The position numbers and the translations under genes are program-made. Positions 49,823 to 59,825 of a DNA stretch of 64,000 nt are shown here, one piece after another (position 1 is the first letter of the stretch; every line of letters starts with the position of its first letter). Where the stretch lies: positions 248,001 to 312,000 of the forward strand of contig NZ_FOXL01000004.1 of NCBI RefSeq assembly GCF_900115705.1, read 5' to 3'. This DNA comes from Frateuria terrea (GTDB lineage: Bacteria > Pseudomonadota > Gammaproteobacteria > Xanthomonadales > Rhodanobacteraceae). Below the pieces are notes generated by a model. It was not told the origin of the DNA and did no database searches. It saw only the letters and a program-made list of their open reading frames with translations.

Positions 49823-50929
49823 ATGGCAGACCGCCCCAACGATTCGTCATCCCCCTCGCCCGCAGGCCATCGATCGCTGCGCGCAATGTGGACCGATCCG
49901 TTCGGGTGCCTGGCCGTCCGCTCCGCACAGGTGGTCCTCGTGCTGCTGGTGGCAACGGCCGTGGTGCAGGCGGCCATCCGGCTCAGGCTCCTGGTCATTC
50001 CCTTGTTGCTGGCGCTGATCGTGAGCGCGGCCCTGTTCCCGCTGGTCGCCATCCTGCGGCGGCTGCGATTGCCGCATGCGCTGGCGGCGCTGCTCACGCT
50101 CATGCTCGGCGGCGTGGGCATCGGCGGGGTTATCGCGCTGGCCGTAGCGCGGGTGGCGGCACAGTGGCCCAGCCTGCAGTCGTCGGCCATCGACGGGCTC
50201 GGGCAGGCACTGCATTATCTGCACCGCGGGCCGCTCTCGATCAGCGAACAGCAGATCGATCGCGCGCGGCAGGACGTGGTCGACTTCATGACGAGCAGCG
50301 AGTTCGGCCAGCACGCGATGGCCGGGGTATTCACCACGATGGAACTGGCGACCGGCTTCGTGCTGGTGCTGTTCATCCTGTTCTTCTTCCTTAAGGACGG
50401 TCCGTCCATCTGGGGCTTCCTGCTACGGCCCCTGCGGCCGGACTGGCATGCGCGCGTGGCACATGCCGGCGACTGCGCGATCGGCGTGCTGGGCGGCTAC
50501 CTGCGCGGAACCGCGCTGGTGGCGCTGGTCGACACTGTGTTCATCGGTGGCGCCTTGTGGTTTCTCGACGTGCCGCTGGCCGTGCCGTTGTCGATTCTGG
50601 TGTTCCTGGCCGCCTTCGTGCCCATCGTGGGCGCGACCGTCACCGGTGTCATAGCGGCGCTGGTAGCGTTGGTCACCGTGGGAATGAGCTCGGCCGTCTG
50701 GGTGTCTGCCGTGGTGGTCGTGGTCAACCAGCTGGAAGGAAACCTGCTCTCGCCCGTGGTGCTCGGCCGCTCGCTGCACCTGCATTCGCTGGCGGTGCTG
50801 CTGGCACTTACCGCCGGCACGATCCTGGGCGGGATCGTCGGTACTTTGCTGGCGGTGCCGCTTACGGGCGTGGCGTGGGCGGCGGTCAAGTCGTGGAACG
50901 ATCCCCTGCCCTCGCACGCAAAGGCGTAG
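49823..50929 (+). CDS. AI-2E-family (PerM-like) permease
   Basis: 368 residues from ATG 49823. About eight hydrophobic segments fit the AI-2E transporter family: an N-terminal pair (VVLVLLVATAVVQAAIRLRLLVIPLLLALIVSAALFPLVAIL), a soluble insert at about 110-165, then GFVLVLFILFFFLKDG, IGVLGGYLRGTALVALVDTVFIGG and FVPIVGATVTGVIAALVALV, VNQLEGNLLSPVVLGR. Family members include the autoinducer-2 exporter TqsA and cation antiporters, so the substrate is open. It is divergent from the YciI-BolA pair and ends before a REP doublet. Confidence 0.9.
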   Translation: MADRPNDSSSPSPAGHRSLRAMWTDPFGCLAVRSAQVVLVLLVATAVVQAAIRLRLLVIPLLLALIVSAALFPLVAILRRLRLPHALAALLTLMLGGVGIGGVIALAVARVAAQWPSLQSSAIDGLGQALHYLHRGPLSISEQQIDRARQDVVDFMTSSEFGQHAMAGVFTTMELATGFVLVLFILFFFLKDGPSIWGFLLRPLRPDWHARVAHAGDCAIGVLGGYLRGTALVALVDTVFIGGALWFLDVPLAVPLSILVFLAAFVPIVGATVTGVIAALVALVTVGMSSAVWVSAVVVVVNQLEGNLLSPVVLGRSLHLHSLAVLLALTAGTILGGIVGTLLAVPLTGVAWAAVKSWNDPLPSHAKA

Positions 50930-50998
50930 GCCTGGCGCGCCAAGGTGGCTTGCCGGCGCTTGCTGCGGCGGCGCGTGGGCAACCGCGCGCCGCAGTGA

Positions 50999-51081
50999 TT
51001 TTGCAGGAGCCCGCTTGCGGGCGATGCTCCCTGCACGCGTGGTGAAAAGGCACCGCCCGCAAGCGGGCTCCTGCAACAAAA
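50999..51081. repeat. REP doublet (REPIN-like) palindrome between convergent genes
   Basis: TTGCAGGAGCCCGCTTGCGGGCG at 51001-51023 is answered by its near-complete reverse complement at 51054-51076, with 30 bases between. Each arm also contains its own small CCCGC-TT-GCGGG hairpin. This is the typical pseudomonad/xanthomonad REP sequence arranged as an inverted doublet. It sits in the 165 bases between the 3' ends of the permease and lysS genes and may act as a terminator for both or as an mRNA 3'-end stabiliser. No RAYT transposase is in the window. Confidence 0.8.
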
Positions 51082-51094
51082 GGCTCGAGGCCGA

Positions 51095-52624
<1,530 letters not shown>

Positions 52625-52989
52625 GCTTGGGTTTCCGTGTGCAGCAACCGGTGTCGTTTCGACCGGGCGTGATTGATGATTTTCTGGATGCGAACAGCGT
52701 GAGACTGGCTTGCCCGGGCACACCGGGCGCCCAGGAAGGGAACGCCCTGGGTCGGACGGGACGAGAGACTCGGCCCTGCGTTTGCCACGGCTTTCCCTGC
52801 GCCGGATGCCACCGCTTGGCCGCGCGGGTCAAGCCTGCGATGCCGGCCCTGCAGTGTATGCGACGCCCACGGCCCCACAAAAGGGGCGACGGCGTCCGCC
52901 CTCGCCGGTACGCCTTCAGGCATGCCCCGCCTTCACGCCGGCCGTGCTATCGGCGCGCCTGCAGGGGAACGACGAGCAAGGAGCACCCC
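52625..52989. other. 365-base divergent gap between lysS and the periplasmic-protein gene
   Basis: No gene is recognised; longer open frames here are extensions without family features. It should hold the promoters of both flanking genes. An AAGGAG Shine-Dalgarno precedes the plus-strand ATG at 52990. No clear operator or -35/-10 pair was identified. Confidence 0.4.
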
Positions 52990-53775
52990 ATGTTTCCCAC
53001 CCATCCCAAATGGGCGCTGGCAGCCGTGCTGGCGTTCGGTTCGATGCTGACCGCCGGCGCCTACGCCGCAAGCCCGGCCCCCACCGCCTCTACCGGCAAC
53101 GTGGCGTCGGTCTGGATCATCTGGCCGAAAGACGGCCAGGCCCAGCCCTTCGAGACCGCGCTCAAGGCGCACGCCGCGTGGCGCAAGCAGAACGGCGAAG
53201 GCTTCGTCTGGTCGATCTACCAGCCGGTGGTCGGCGAGGACCTCGGCTTCTACGTCATCCGGTCGGAAGAACACACCTGGCCGCAAATCGATGCCAACGA
53301 GACGTGGGAGCGCGAACATGGCGCGGCCGAGTTCGACCGCGACGCCGGCCGCTACGTGAAGCGCGTCGAACACTACTTTTCCAAGACGGACATGGACCAC
53401 AGCCACTGGATCCAGAGCAAGGATTACAAGTATTTCGGCGTCTACGAGTTCCAGCTCAAACCGGAAGGCCGCGATGGCGTGGAGGACGCGATCGCCAAGG
53501 TCCATACGGCGGTCGAAGCGGCCAAGTGGCCCTACCCGTATGAAATCGACACATCGATCGGTGGCCGCGGCTCGCTGGACATCGTCGAACCGATGAAGAG
53601 CTACGCGGACATGGCCGAGCCCAATCCCAGCCTGATGAGCGTGCTCGCCCGCTCGCTGGGAACCAAGGAGAGCGCGAAAGAAACCATGAACAGGTTCGAC
53701 AGCGGGATCCAGAAGAGCGCGTACACGATCTTCCTGTACCGGCCGGACCTTTCCACGCCTCGATCCGGGCGCTGA
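52990..53775 (+). CDS. hypothetical periplasmic protein
   Basis: 261 residues from ATG 52990 with AAGGAG 8 bases upstream. A Sec signal peptide (WALAAVLAFGSMLTAGAYAAS, cleavage about residue 26) precedes a soluble domain rich in Trp and Tyr: VASVWIIWPKDGQAQPFETALKAHAAW, GFVWSIYQPVVGEDLGFYVIRSEEHTWPQID and YKYFGVYEFQLKPEGRDGVEDAI. The pattern of two similar halves beginning VASVW/YFGVY suggests a duplicated ferredoxin-like (dimeric alpha-beta-barrel) fold; that is inference and I do not recognise a named family. It interrupts prfB and lysS on the opposite strand and is followed by a hairpin. Confidence 0.75.
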   Translation: MFPTHPKWALAAVLAFGSMLTAGAYAASPAPTASTGNVASVWIIWPKDGQAQPFETALKAHAAWRKQNGEGFVWSIYQPVVGEDLGFYVIRSEEHTWPQIDANETWEREHGAAEFDRDAGRYVKRVEHYFSKTDMDHSHWIQSKDYKYFGVYEFQLKPEGRDGVEDAIAKVHTAVEAAKWPYPYEIDTSIGGRGSLDIVEPMKSYADMAEPNPSLMSVLARSLGTKESAKETMNRFDSGIQKSAYTIFLYRPDLSTPRSGR

Positions 53776-53785
53776 CGACGGCCGT

Positions 53786-53813
53786 CCCGGCCCCTCCGTG
53801 CGGAGGGACCGGG
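53786..53813. terminator. GC-rich hairpin between convergent genes, probable bidirectional terminator
   Basis: CCCTCC-GTGC-GGAGGG forms a 6-bp stem with a tetraloop, extended after one C-A mismatch by CCCGG/CCGGG. It sits in the 46 bases between the stop of the periplasmic-protein gene and the stop of prfB. There is no T-tract, so factor-independent termination is plausible but not certain. Confidence 0.55.
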
Positions 53814-53821
53814 GTGCGGAC

Positions 53822-54947
53822 TCACGCGTCGATCCGTTTGGCGCCGGCGTCCAGGCCCGATTTCAGGCTGGCCTCGATGAACTCGTCCAGGTCGCCGTCG
53901 AGCACCTTTTGCGTGTCGGAGCGTTCGACGCCCGTGCGCAGGTCCTTGATGCGGCTCTGGTCGAGCACGTAGTTGCGGATCTGGCTGCCCCAGCCGATAT
54001 CGGACTTGGTTGCCTCCAGCGCGTCCTTCTCCGCATTGCGCTTCTGCACTTCCAGTTCGTACAGCTTGGCCGCCAGCATCTTCATGGCGCGGTCGCGGTT
54101 GGCATGCTGGCTGCGCTCGGTCTGGCAGGCCACCACCACGCCACTGGGCACGTGGGTGATGCGCACCGCCGACTCGGTCTTGTTGACGTGCTGGCCGCCG
54201 GCGCCGGAGGAGCGGTAGACGTCGGTCTTCAGGTCGGCCGGATTGATCTCGATGTCGATGTCGTCGTCGACCTCGGGCGAAACGAACACCGACGTGAAGC
54301 TGGTATGGCGGCGGTTGTCCGAGTCGAACGGGCTCTTGCGCACCAGCCGATGCACGCCGATCTCGGTCTTCAGCCAGCCGTAGGCATAGTCGCCCTCGAC
54401 GCGGAAGGTCGCGGACTTGATGCCCGCCACTTCGCCGCCGGAGACTTCCATCAGTTCGACCTTCCAGCCGCGCGACTCGGCCCAGCGCAGGTACATGCGC
54501 AGCAGCATCTCGGCCCAGTCCTGCGCCTCGGTGCCGCCGGCGCCGGCCTGGATGTCGACGAAGGCATTGGCCGAATCCATCTTGCCTGAGAACATGCGCT
54601 GGAACTCGAGCTTGCCTACGCGCGCCTCGAGCTTCTCGACGTCGGCGGCGACCGAGCCGACGGTGTCCTCGTCGCCGTCGGCGGCGGCCATGTCCAGCAA
54701 CTCCTTCGCGTCGGACAGGCCCGCGGTGAGCTCGTCGATACCGGTGACGACGGTGTCCAGGCGGGCGCGCTCGCGGCCCAGTTCCTGCGCGCGCGGCGGA
54801 TCGTCCCAGACGGTCGGGCTTTCCAGCTCGCGGATTACTTCTTCGAGGCGCTCACGCTTGGTGGCGTAGTCAAAGATACCCCCTAAGCGACTCGACGCGG
54901 CCGGTGAGGTCCGCGATCTGCGCAAGGATCGGATTGGTCTCGATCAT
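53822..54947 (-). CDS. prfB: peptide chain release factor 2, programmed +1 frameshift
   Basis: The first frame starts ATG 54947 and reads [20 protein letters not shown] then LRGYL and an in-frame TGA (54870-54872). Translation continues after a +1 shift at CTT-TGA-C as [13 protein letters not shown], giving 374 residues. The AGGGGG just before the slip codon is the internal Shine-Dalgarno stimulator. RF2 features follow: the PCRF domain, the SPF-type codon-recognition region near [12 protein letters not shown], and [16 protein letters not shown] with the GGQ that triggers peptide release at UGA and UAA. The shift autoregulates RF2 because scarcity of RF2 favours slippage. Confidence 0.96.
54867..54885 (-). 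promoter_or_regulatory. prfB programmed frameshift site
   Basis: On the minus strand the order is AGGGGG, TAT, CTT, TGA, C. The Shine-Dalgarno-like AGGGGG precedes the slippery CTT codon by 3 bases and the UGA is followed by C, the weak termination context used in nearly all prfB frameshift sites. Confidence 0.93.
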
Positions 54948-55073
54948 GAAAACGTCTGGCCGTGGTGGTGGCGCCCTGACGGGCGCTGGCGGGAACGGCG
55001 AAGGATAGCAAAGCGCCGCCGCGACCGGCTACGCGGCGGCGCCCTTGGCCCGCGATCGGGCGCGAGAGGCCGT

Positions 55074-56060
55074 TCAGCCGCGATGCCCGAACCAGATCGG
55101 CAACACGGGGCGGCCGAGCAGCTCATCCAGCCCGTCCAGCTCGCGCTCGAAGTAGTCATCGAGCAGGCGGTGGGTGGACGGCTTCATCGCCGGCGGCTTG
55201 GCCTTGACCAGCGGATTGATCCTGCGATGGGCGATGTTGACCAGACGCGGGAAATTGATGTGTCCACCCGCGAGCGCCGGGTTCATCGGCAGGCGCGCCT
55301 GGTAGGACATGCTGCCGCCGGCGCGGAAGAAGCGGTTCTTCGCCACCTCGAAGCCGGGATGGCGCGGAACCAGCGATCCGTTCTTGTGTGCCTCGACCGC
55401 AGCCGGCGGCAGTTGCCGGTAGTCGATGCCGATGTGTCCGCAGATCTCGCGCAGCGCCCCCTGCTTGTCGGCCATGAACTCCTCGAAGATCACTACCTTG
55501 ACCCGCTCCGGCGCGACGTGCCGGAAAAACTTGTTCAGCTGGTCCAGGTACAGGCTGCGCTGCAGCACGGAGAACGGGTCGTAGCGCAGCGTGTCCTCGA
55601 AGCTGTAGATGGCGCGGCCGGTACGCACCAGGTGCCAGTACTGCGAGTAGGCGCGCTCAGTGGGATGACGCAGCAGGATGATCAGCTTCAGCTGCTTGTT
55701 CTGCACCGCGATGCGCCTGGCGGCGATTTCGGAGGACAGGTAGGTGGTCGAGTCCTCGCCCACCAGTTGGTCCTTGCCTGCCCCTTCGAAGTGCGAGGCG
55801 TACCACTGCCAGAACCGCTCCGGGTCGTCCTCCAGCCGCTGGCTGACCCAGTTGGCGCCATCGAAGTAGTTGAAGTCCGGGTGCTGGAACAGGTTGTCGA
55901 TGTCGTAGAAGTTGACTTCCCGGTCGGGTATGAACACCTGCGGATGCTGCCCGAGGATGTAGTGGAGCGTGGTCGTACCCGACTTCATCGCCCCGCCGAT
56001 GATGAAGTCCGGCGTGCGCAGCCCTTCCGGCAAGATCCAATTGCTCATCGTGCAACTCAT
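55074..56060 (-). CDS. sulfotransferase family protein (PAPS-dependent)
   Basis: 328 residues from ATG 56060, with GGGAGG 6 bases upstream. The PAPS 5'-phosphosulfate loop is IIGGAMKSGTTTLHYIL (about 20-36) and the 3'-phosphate-binding segment is LRHPTERAYSQYWHLVRTG (about 130-150), as in heparan-sulfate N-sulfotransferase-like (Sulfotransfer_1) enzymes. A distal HPGFEVAKNRFFRAGG region would contribute to the acceptor site. It probably sulfates a carbohydrate or lipid acceptor. It stands alone between prfB (126 bases) and the beta-barrel gene (195 bases); no PAPS-synthesis genes are in the window. Confidence 0.9.
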   Translation of the reverse strand: MSCTMSNWILPEGLRTPDFIIGGAMKSGTTTLHYILGQHPQVFIPDREVNFYDIDNLFQHPDFNYFDGANWVSQRLEDDPERFWQWYASHFEGAGKDQLVGEDSTTYLSSEIAARRIAVQNKQLKLIILLRHPTERAYSQYWHLVRTGRAIYSFEDTLRYDPFSVLQRSLYLDQLNKFFRHVAPERVKVVIFEEFMADKQGALREICGHIGIDYRQLPPAAVEAHKNGSLVPRHPGFEVAKNRFFRAGGSMSYQARLPMNPALAGGHINFPRLVNIAHRRINPLVKAKPPAMKPSTHRLLDDYFERELDGLDELLGRPVLPIWFGHRG

Positions 56061-56255
56061 GTCGCCTCCCTGTGCCCTTTCCTGGCAACGCCACGCATGA
56101 GGCGTGTCGGTCTTGCAGCAACTTTTCCGTCCGGCAGGTCCGTTACGACCGTCTTTTGCGTCGTTGCCGCAGGTTCATGCGATTGGCGCAGGGGCTTGAT
56201 CAAGGCGCAGGGAAGAAAACGTGGCGCCTGGGTGAAACGCGGAGGAAAACTGCCG

Positions 56256-57491
56256 TCAGTAGAACAACCGGGCGCTCAGTTGGACCTGCGTACCGCGGGT
56301 GTGGGTGGGCAGGCCGTAGTCGGCGCGGACGGTGCGGGTGCTGTCGATGTGCAGCGCTTCCAGGGTGAACCGCAACCACGGGTGCGGGCGCCAATTGAGG
56401 GCGGCGGTCACGGCGTTGCCGTGCTCGCCTTCGTGCACGCCCGGCGCCACGGGCAGCTCGCGGGTACTGAAGTGGTCCCACCGCAGCGCCGGCCGCCAGG
56501 CGCCACGATTCCAGCCGGCCAGCAGGTAGGCGGCACGGTAACGGGTAGTGAACACGAGGTCGGGTACCGGTTCGATGACGGTATCGCCATCCATCGCCTG
56601 GGCGATCCAGGTAACCGGGCCGGTTTCCGCTGTCGCGCCCAGGCTCCAGAAGCGGGTGCGCCAGGCGTACAGGCGGTGCCCGCCTTCATAGGGAACCCAC
56701 TGCTGGGGGTCGGCGTGGTTGTCGTAGTGCATCAGGCTGAGCCGGCCCCAGCCGCGCGCACGCCAGTCGAGCTGGACGTAGTTCCCCCACGCATGGCCGA
56801 TGTCGCGAAACGGGTCGTAGCGCATCGGCGGCATGTCCCCGTCGTCACGCACGTAGGCGTCCGGCTCGCGCAGGCGGCTGCCCAATCCATAGGTCAGGTC
56901 GCTGAGCGACCAGCCGCGGATCGCCAGCAGGTTGCCGGCTGGCTCGTTGCGCTGGAACAGCGCGCCACGCAGCTCCCAACGGGCGACCTCGCCGCGGCGC
57001 TCGATGCGCGCCTCGGCGCCGGTGGCGCGCAGCTCTTCGCCGATCCAGCTGTTGATCGCCGAAGGCGTGATCGTCCAGGGGCTGGTCCAGCCGATCGAGT
57101 CGTTCTCCAGCGACACCGGCGGGAAGAACGCACCGACCTGGACCGATCCGCGCCAGGGCGTGGTCGATGCCGGACGCCAGCGCAGGTAGGCCTCGAGCAG
57201 GTCGACGCCTGCGCGATCGCCATCCTGCAGCTGCGCGCCCGCAAGGGCGAGTAGCGAGGGTGTCAGTTGCGCGGTGCCCACCAGCGCTGCACCACCGAAG
57301 CGCAATGCCGTACCGCCGCCACCGTAGCGCGTCTTGCCGAGGCCGCCCTCGACCCAGCTGCGCTCGGCCGGGGCTACCACCAGGCGGCCGTCCAGATAGC
57401 CGTGCAGGCTGAAATCCTGGGCCCGGCCCGTCGCTGTCCATGCCGACATGCAGGCCAGCGCCAGGGCGCCCATGCGCAGGCGTGGGTTCAT
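56256..57491 (-). CDS. outer-membrane beta-barrel (porin-like) protein
   Basis: 411 residues. The signal peptide (MNPRLRMGALALACMSAWTATGRAQD) is followed by repeated amphipathic beta-strands: FSLHGYLDGRLVVAPAE, GTALRFGGAALVG, GSVQVGAFFPPVS, YVQLDWRARGWGRLSLMHYDN, TRFWSLGATAE and RFTLEALHID. It ends in VQLSARLFY, with the terminal aromatic expected by the BAM machinery. The size suggests a 14-16-strand barrel. I do not recognise a specific porin family. It is the third gene of the cupredoxin, GGDEF-EAL, barrel operon and overlaps the GGDEF-EAL stop by 4 bases. Confidence 0.82.
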   Translation of the reverse strand: MNPRLRMGALALACMSAWTATGRAQDFSLHGYLDGRLVVAPAERSWVEGGLGKTRYGGGGTALRFGGAALVGTAQLTPSLLALAGAQLQDGDRAGVDLLEAYLRWRPASTTPWRGSVQVGAFFPPVSLENDSIGWTSPWTITPSAINSWIGEELRATGAEARIERRGEVARWELRGALFQRNEPAGNLLAIRGWSLSDLTYGLGSRLREPDAYVRDDGDMPPMRYDPFRDIGHAWGNYVQLDWRARGWGRLSLMHYDNHADPQQWVPYEGGHRLYAWRTRFWSLGATAETGPVTWIAQAMDGDTVIEPVPDLVFTTRYRAAYLLAGWNRGAWRPALRWDHFSTRELPVAPGVHEGEHGNAVTAALNWRPHPWLRFTLEALHIDSTRTVRADYGLPTHTRGTQVQLSARLFY

Positions 57492-59821
57492 GCGATCCCG
57501 GCCCGCTCGAACGAGAAGCCGGCCAGCTCTGCCGCCGGCAACGGCCGCGCGATGAAAAATCCCTGCGCATGGTCGCAGCCGATCGCCGCCAGTTGTTCCA
57601 GCGCACCCCGGTCTTCCACGCCCTCGGCCGTGACCTGGAAACCCAGCCGGTGGCCGAGTTCGACGATGGAACGCACGATGGTCTGGTCGTTGGCGTCACG
57701 GGCCAGGTGGCGCACGAAGGTCTGGTCGATCTTCAGCTCGCTCACCGGGAGGTGGCGCAGGTAGGCGAAGGCAGACTGGCCCACGCCGAAGTCGTCGACC
57801 GCGATGCCCACGCCCAGGTCGGCCAGCCCCTTGAGCACGCGCATGGCGGTTTCCGGCTCGCCTATCACGGCGCGCTCGGTGATCTCGACGGTGAGCTGGC
57901 CCGGCGGCAGGCCGTGGATGGACAGCAGGCGGCCGATGCGCAGCGGCAGCTCGGCTTCCCCAAGGTCCCGCGCAGAGAGGTTCACCGCCACCTTCAACTC
58001 AAGCCCACGCGCGTGCCAGCGGCTGGCCTGCGCAATGCCGGCGGCGAGCGCCCAGCGGGTAAGCCGCTGGATGTTGCCGGTGTCCTCTGCCATGCCGATG
58101 AAATCCTGCGGCGGCACCATCCCGCGCCGCGGATGGTGCCAGCGCACCAGGGCCTCGACGCCATCGACGCGGCGGCTGGCCAGCGCCAGCTTGGGCTGGT
58201 AGTGCAGTACGAGCCGGTCGTGATCGAGCGCCTCGCGCAACTCGCCCATCAGCGACAGGCGTTCGGTGCGGTGCGGATCGGTCGCCGCGTCGTAGAACGC
58301 CAGCGGGCGGGTCGAGCCGGTCGCGGCAAACTGCGCCACCTCGCCATGGCGCAGCAGCACCGAGGCCATCGTGCCATCTTCCGGGTACATCGCGATGCCG
58401 AGCGCCGGCAAGGTGTCGATGCTGACGTCCGCCTCCACGTAGGGCGCATTGAGCGCGTCGAGGATGCGCAGCGCCGAGGCGACCGCCTCGGTGCGGTCGG
58501 CGCCTGGCAGCCAGGCCACGAACTGGGTATCGGTGGCGCGTGCCAGCTGGGCCGAGGCGGCTACCCGGCCCACCCGCGCGCCCACTTCGCGCATCAACCG
58601 ATCGTACAGGCTGTGGCCCATCGTCTTGATGATGTCGGGCGCGCGCGTGAGGCCGACCATAAGCAACGCGCCGTGGGTGGTTCCGGCGTCTCGCGCGCGG
58701 TCGATCGCGGCCTCGGCGGCGACGCGGTTGGGCAGGTCGGTCACCTGGTCATGCAGGGCCTGCTGGCGGATGTGCTCCTCGCGCTGGCGCACCGCGTCGG
58801 CCATCGCAGCAAAGGCGGCGGCGAGTTGGCCCAGCTCGTCACGGCGATCCAGGCGGGGCAACGCGCGGTAGTCGCCGGCCTCGATGCGCCGTGCCGCGCC
58901 GGCCAGCGATTCGACCGGTCGCGACACGCTGCGCGCGGTCAGCCAGGCTCCGATCAGGCCGACGGCCAGCCCGAGCCCGAGCAGGATGGCCCAGGCGATC
59001 ACCACCGCCCGGAACGGGCGCAGGGCATCGCCCAACGAATAGCCCAGCACCGCCACCACGGGTGCACTGCTGCGCGCCTGGCTGAGCGGCTGTGCCAGCA
59101 CCAGGTATTCGCGGCCTTTGATGCTGCGCACGGCCGGACGCATGGGCAATGCCTGACCGGCAAGGCTGGCGACCAGGCCCGCATGCTTCAGGCCCTGCGC
59201 GGCGGCGACCCAGCCCGAAACGCCGGGCCGCACCGCCAGCTCGATATCGCCCGGCAACGCGGAGAGCTCGCGCAGGTGGGCCAGCAGCGCATCGTCCAGT
59301 GGCACGTAGACCACCACCAGGCCGACCGGTTGCGGCGCGTAGATCGGCACCACCACTACCCAGTAGGCCTTCGCCTGCAGCGACACGACCGCGGCCGTGC
59401 GTCGGTCGAATGCATGCTCGGCCAGGTCCGGGAAGGCAAAGCGCTGGCCGCTGGCACGGACGTCCGCCGTATCGACCTCCACCACCCCGTCCAGGCCCAC
59501 CAGTTGCATGCGCGAGGCGCCCACGCGACGCCCGTGGTTGCGCAGCACGGAGAACACGGTGCCGTGGTCGCGCTCGGCGATCGCCGAGCGCAGTGCGTAA
59601 TCAAGCGCCATGACCTCGACGTTACCGGCCACGCGAGCCGAGAGGTCGTCCATCTGCGCCACGAAGGCCTGTGCGTTGACCGCCAGCTGGCGCTCGCCCT
59701 CGGTGACCAGCGCCCGCCGCGTCACGCCGTAGACCAGCGCCGCGGTGACCAGTTGCACGGTCACCAGCGTGGCGACGAAGAACAGCGCGAGACGAAGCCG
59801 GAAACCGACGGCAGCGCGCAT
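57488..59821 (-). CDS. membrane CHASE-like/HAMP/degenerate GGDEF/EAL phosphodiesterase
   Basis: 777 residues from ATG 59821 (MRAAVGFRLRLALFF); a TTG 11 codons earlier overlaps the previous gene and is less likely. Two transmembrane helices (LFFVATLVTVQLVTAALVYG; FRAVVIAWAILLGLGLAVGLIGAWLTA) flank a ~240-residue periplasmic sensor of dCACHE/CHASE type. HAMP (RSVSRPVESLAGAARRIEAGDY) follows, then a GGDEF domain whose active-site loop has become ATDTQF, so no cyclase activity is expected. The EAL domain keeps all catalytic motifs: VEALVRW, VNLSAR, EITERA, VDDFGVG, LKIDQTF, AEGVED and QGFF. It is the middle gene of a three-gene operon. Confidence 0.92.
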   Translation of the reverse strand: MRAAVGFRLRLALFFVATLVTVQLVTAALVYGVTRRALVTEGERQLAVNAQAFVAQMDDLSARVAGNVEVMALDYALRSAIAERDHGTVFSVLRNHGRRVGASRMQLVGLDGVVEVDTADVRASGQRFAFPDLAEHAFDRRTAAVVSLQAKAYWVVVVPIYAPQPVGLVVVYVPLDDALLAHLRELSALPGDIELAVRPGVSGWVAAAQGLKHAGLVASLAGQALPMRPAVRSIKGREYLVLAQPLSQARSSAPVVAVLGYSLGDALRPFRAVVIAWAILLGLGLAVGLIGAWLTARSVSRPVESLAGAARRIEAGDYRALPRLDRRDELGQLAAAFAAMADAVRQREEHIRQQALHDQVTDLPNRVAAEAAIDRARDAGTTHGALLMVGLTRAPDIIKTMGHSLYDRLMREVGARVGRVAASAQLARATDTQFVAWLPGADRTEAVASALRILDALNAPYVEADVSIDTLPALGIAMYPEDGTMASVLLRHGEVAQFAATGSTRPLAFYDAATDPHRTERLSLMGELREALDHDRLVLHYQPKLALASRRVDGVEALVRWHHPRRGMVPPQDFIGMAEDTGNIQRLTRWALAAGIAQASRWHARGLELKVAVNLSARDLGEAELPLRIGRLLSIHGLPPGQLTVEITERAVIGEPETAMRVLKGLADLGVGIAVDDFGVGQSAFAYLRHLPVSELKIDQTFVRHLARDANDQTIVRSIVELGHRLGFQVTAEGVEDRGALEQLAAIGCDHAQGFFIARPLPAAELAGFSFERAGIA

Positions 59822-59825
59822 GGGC

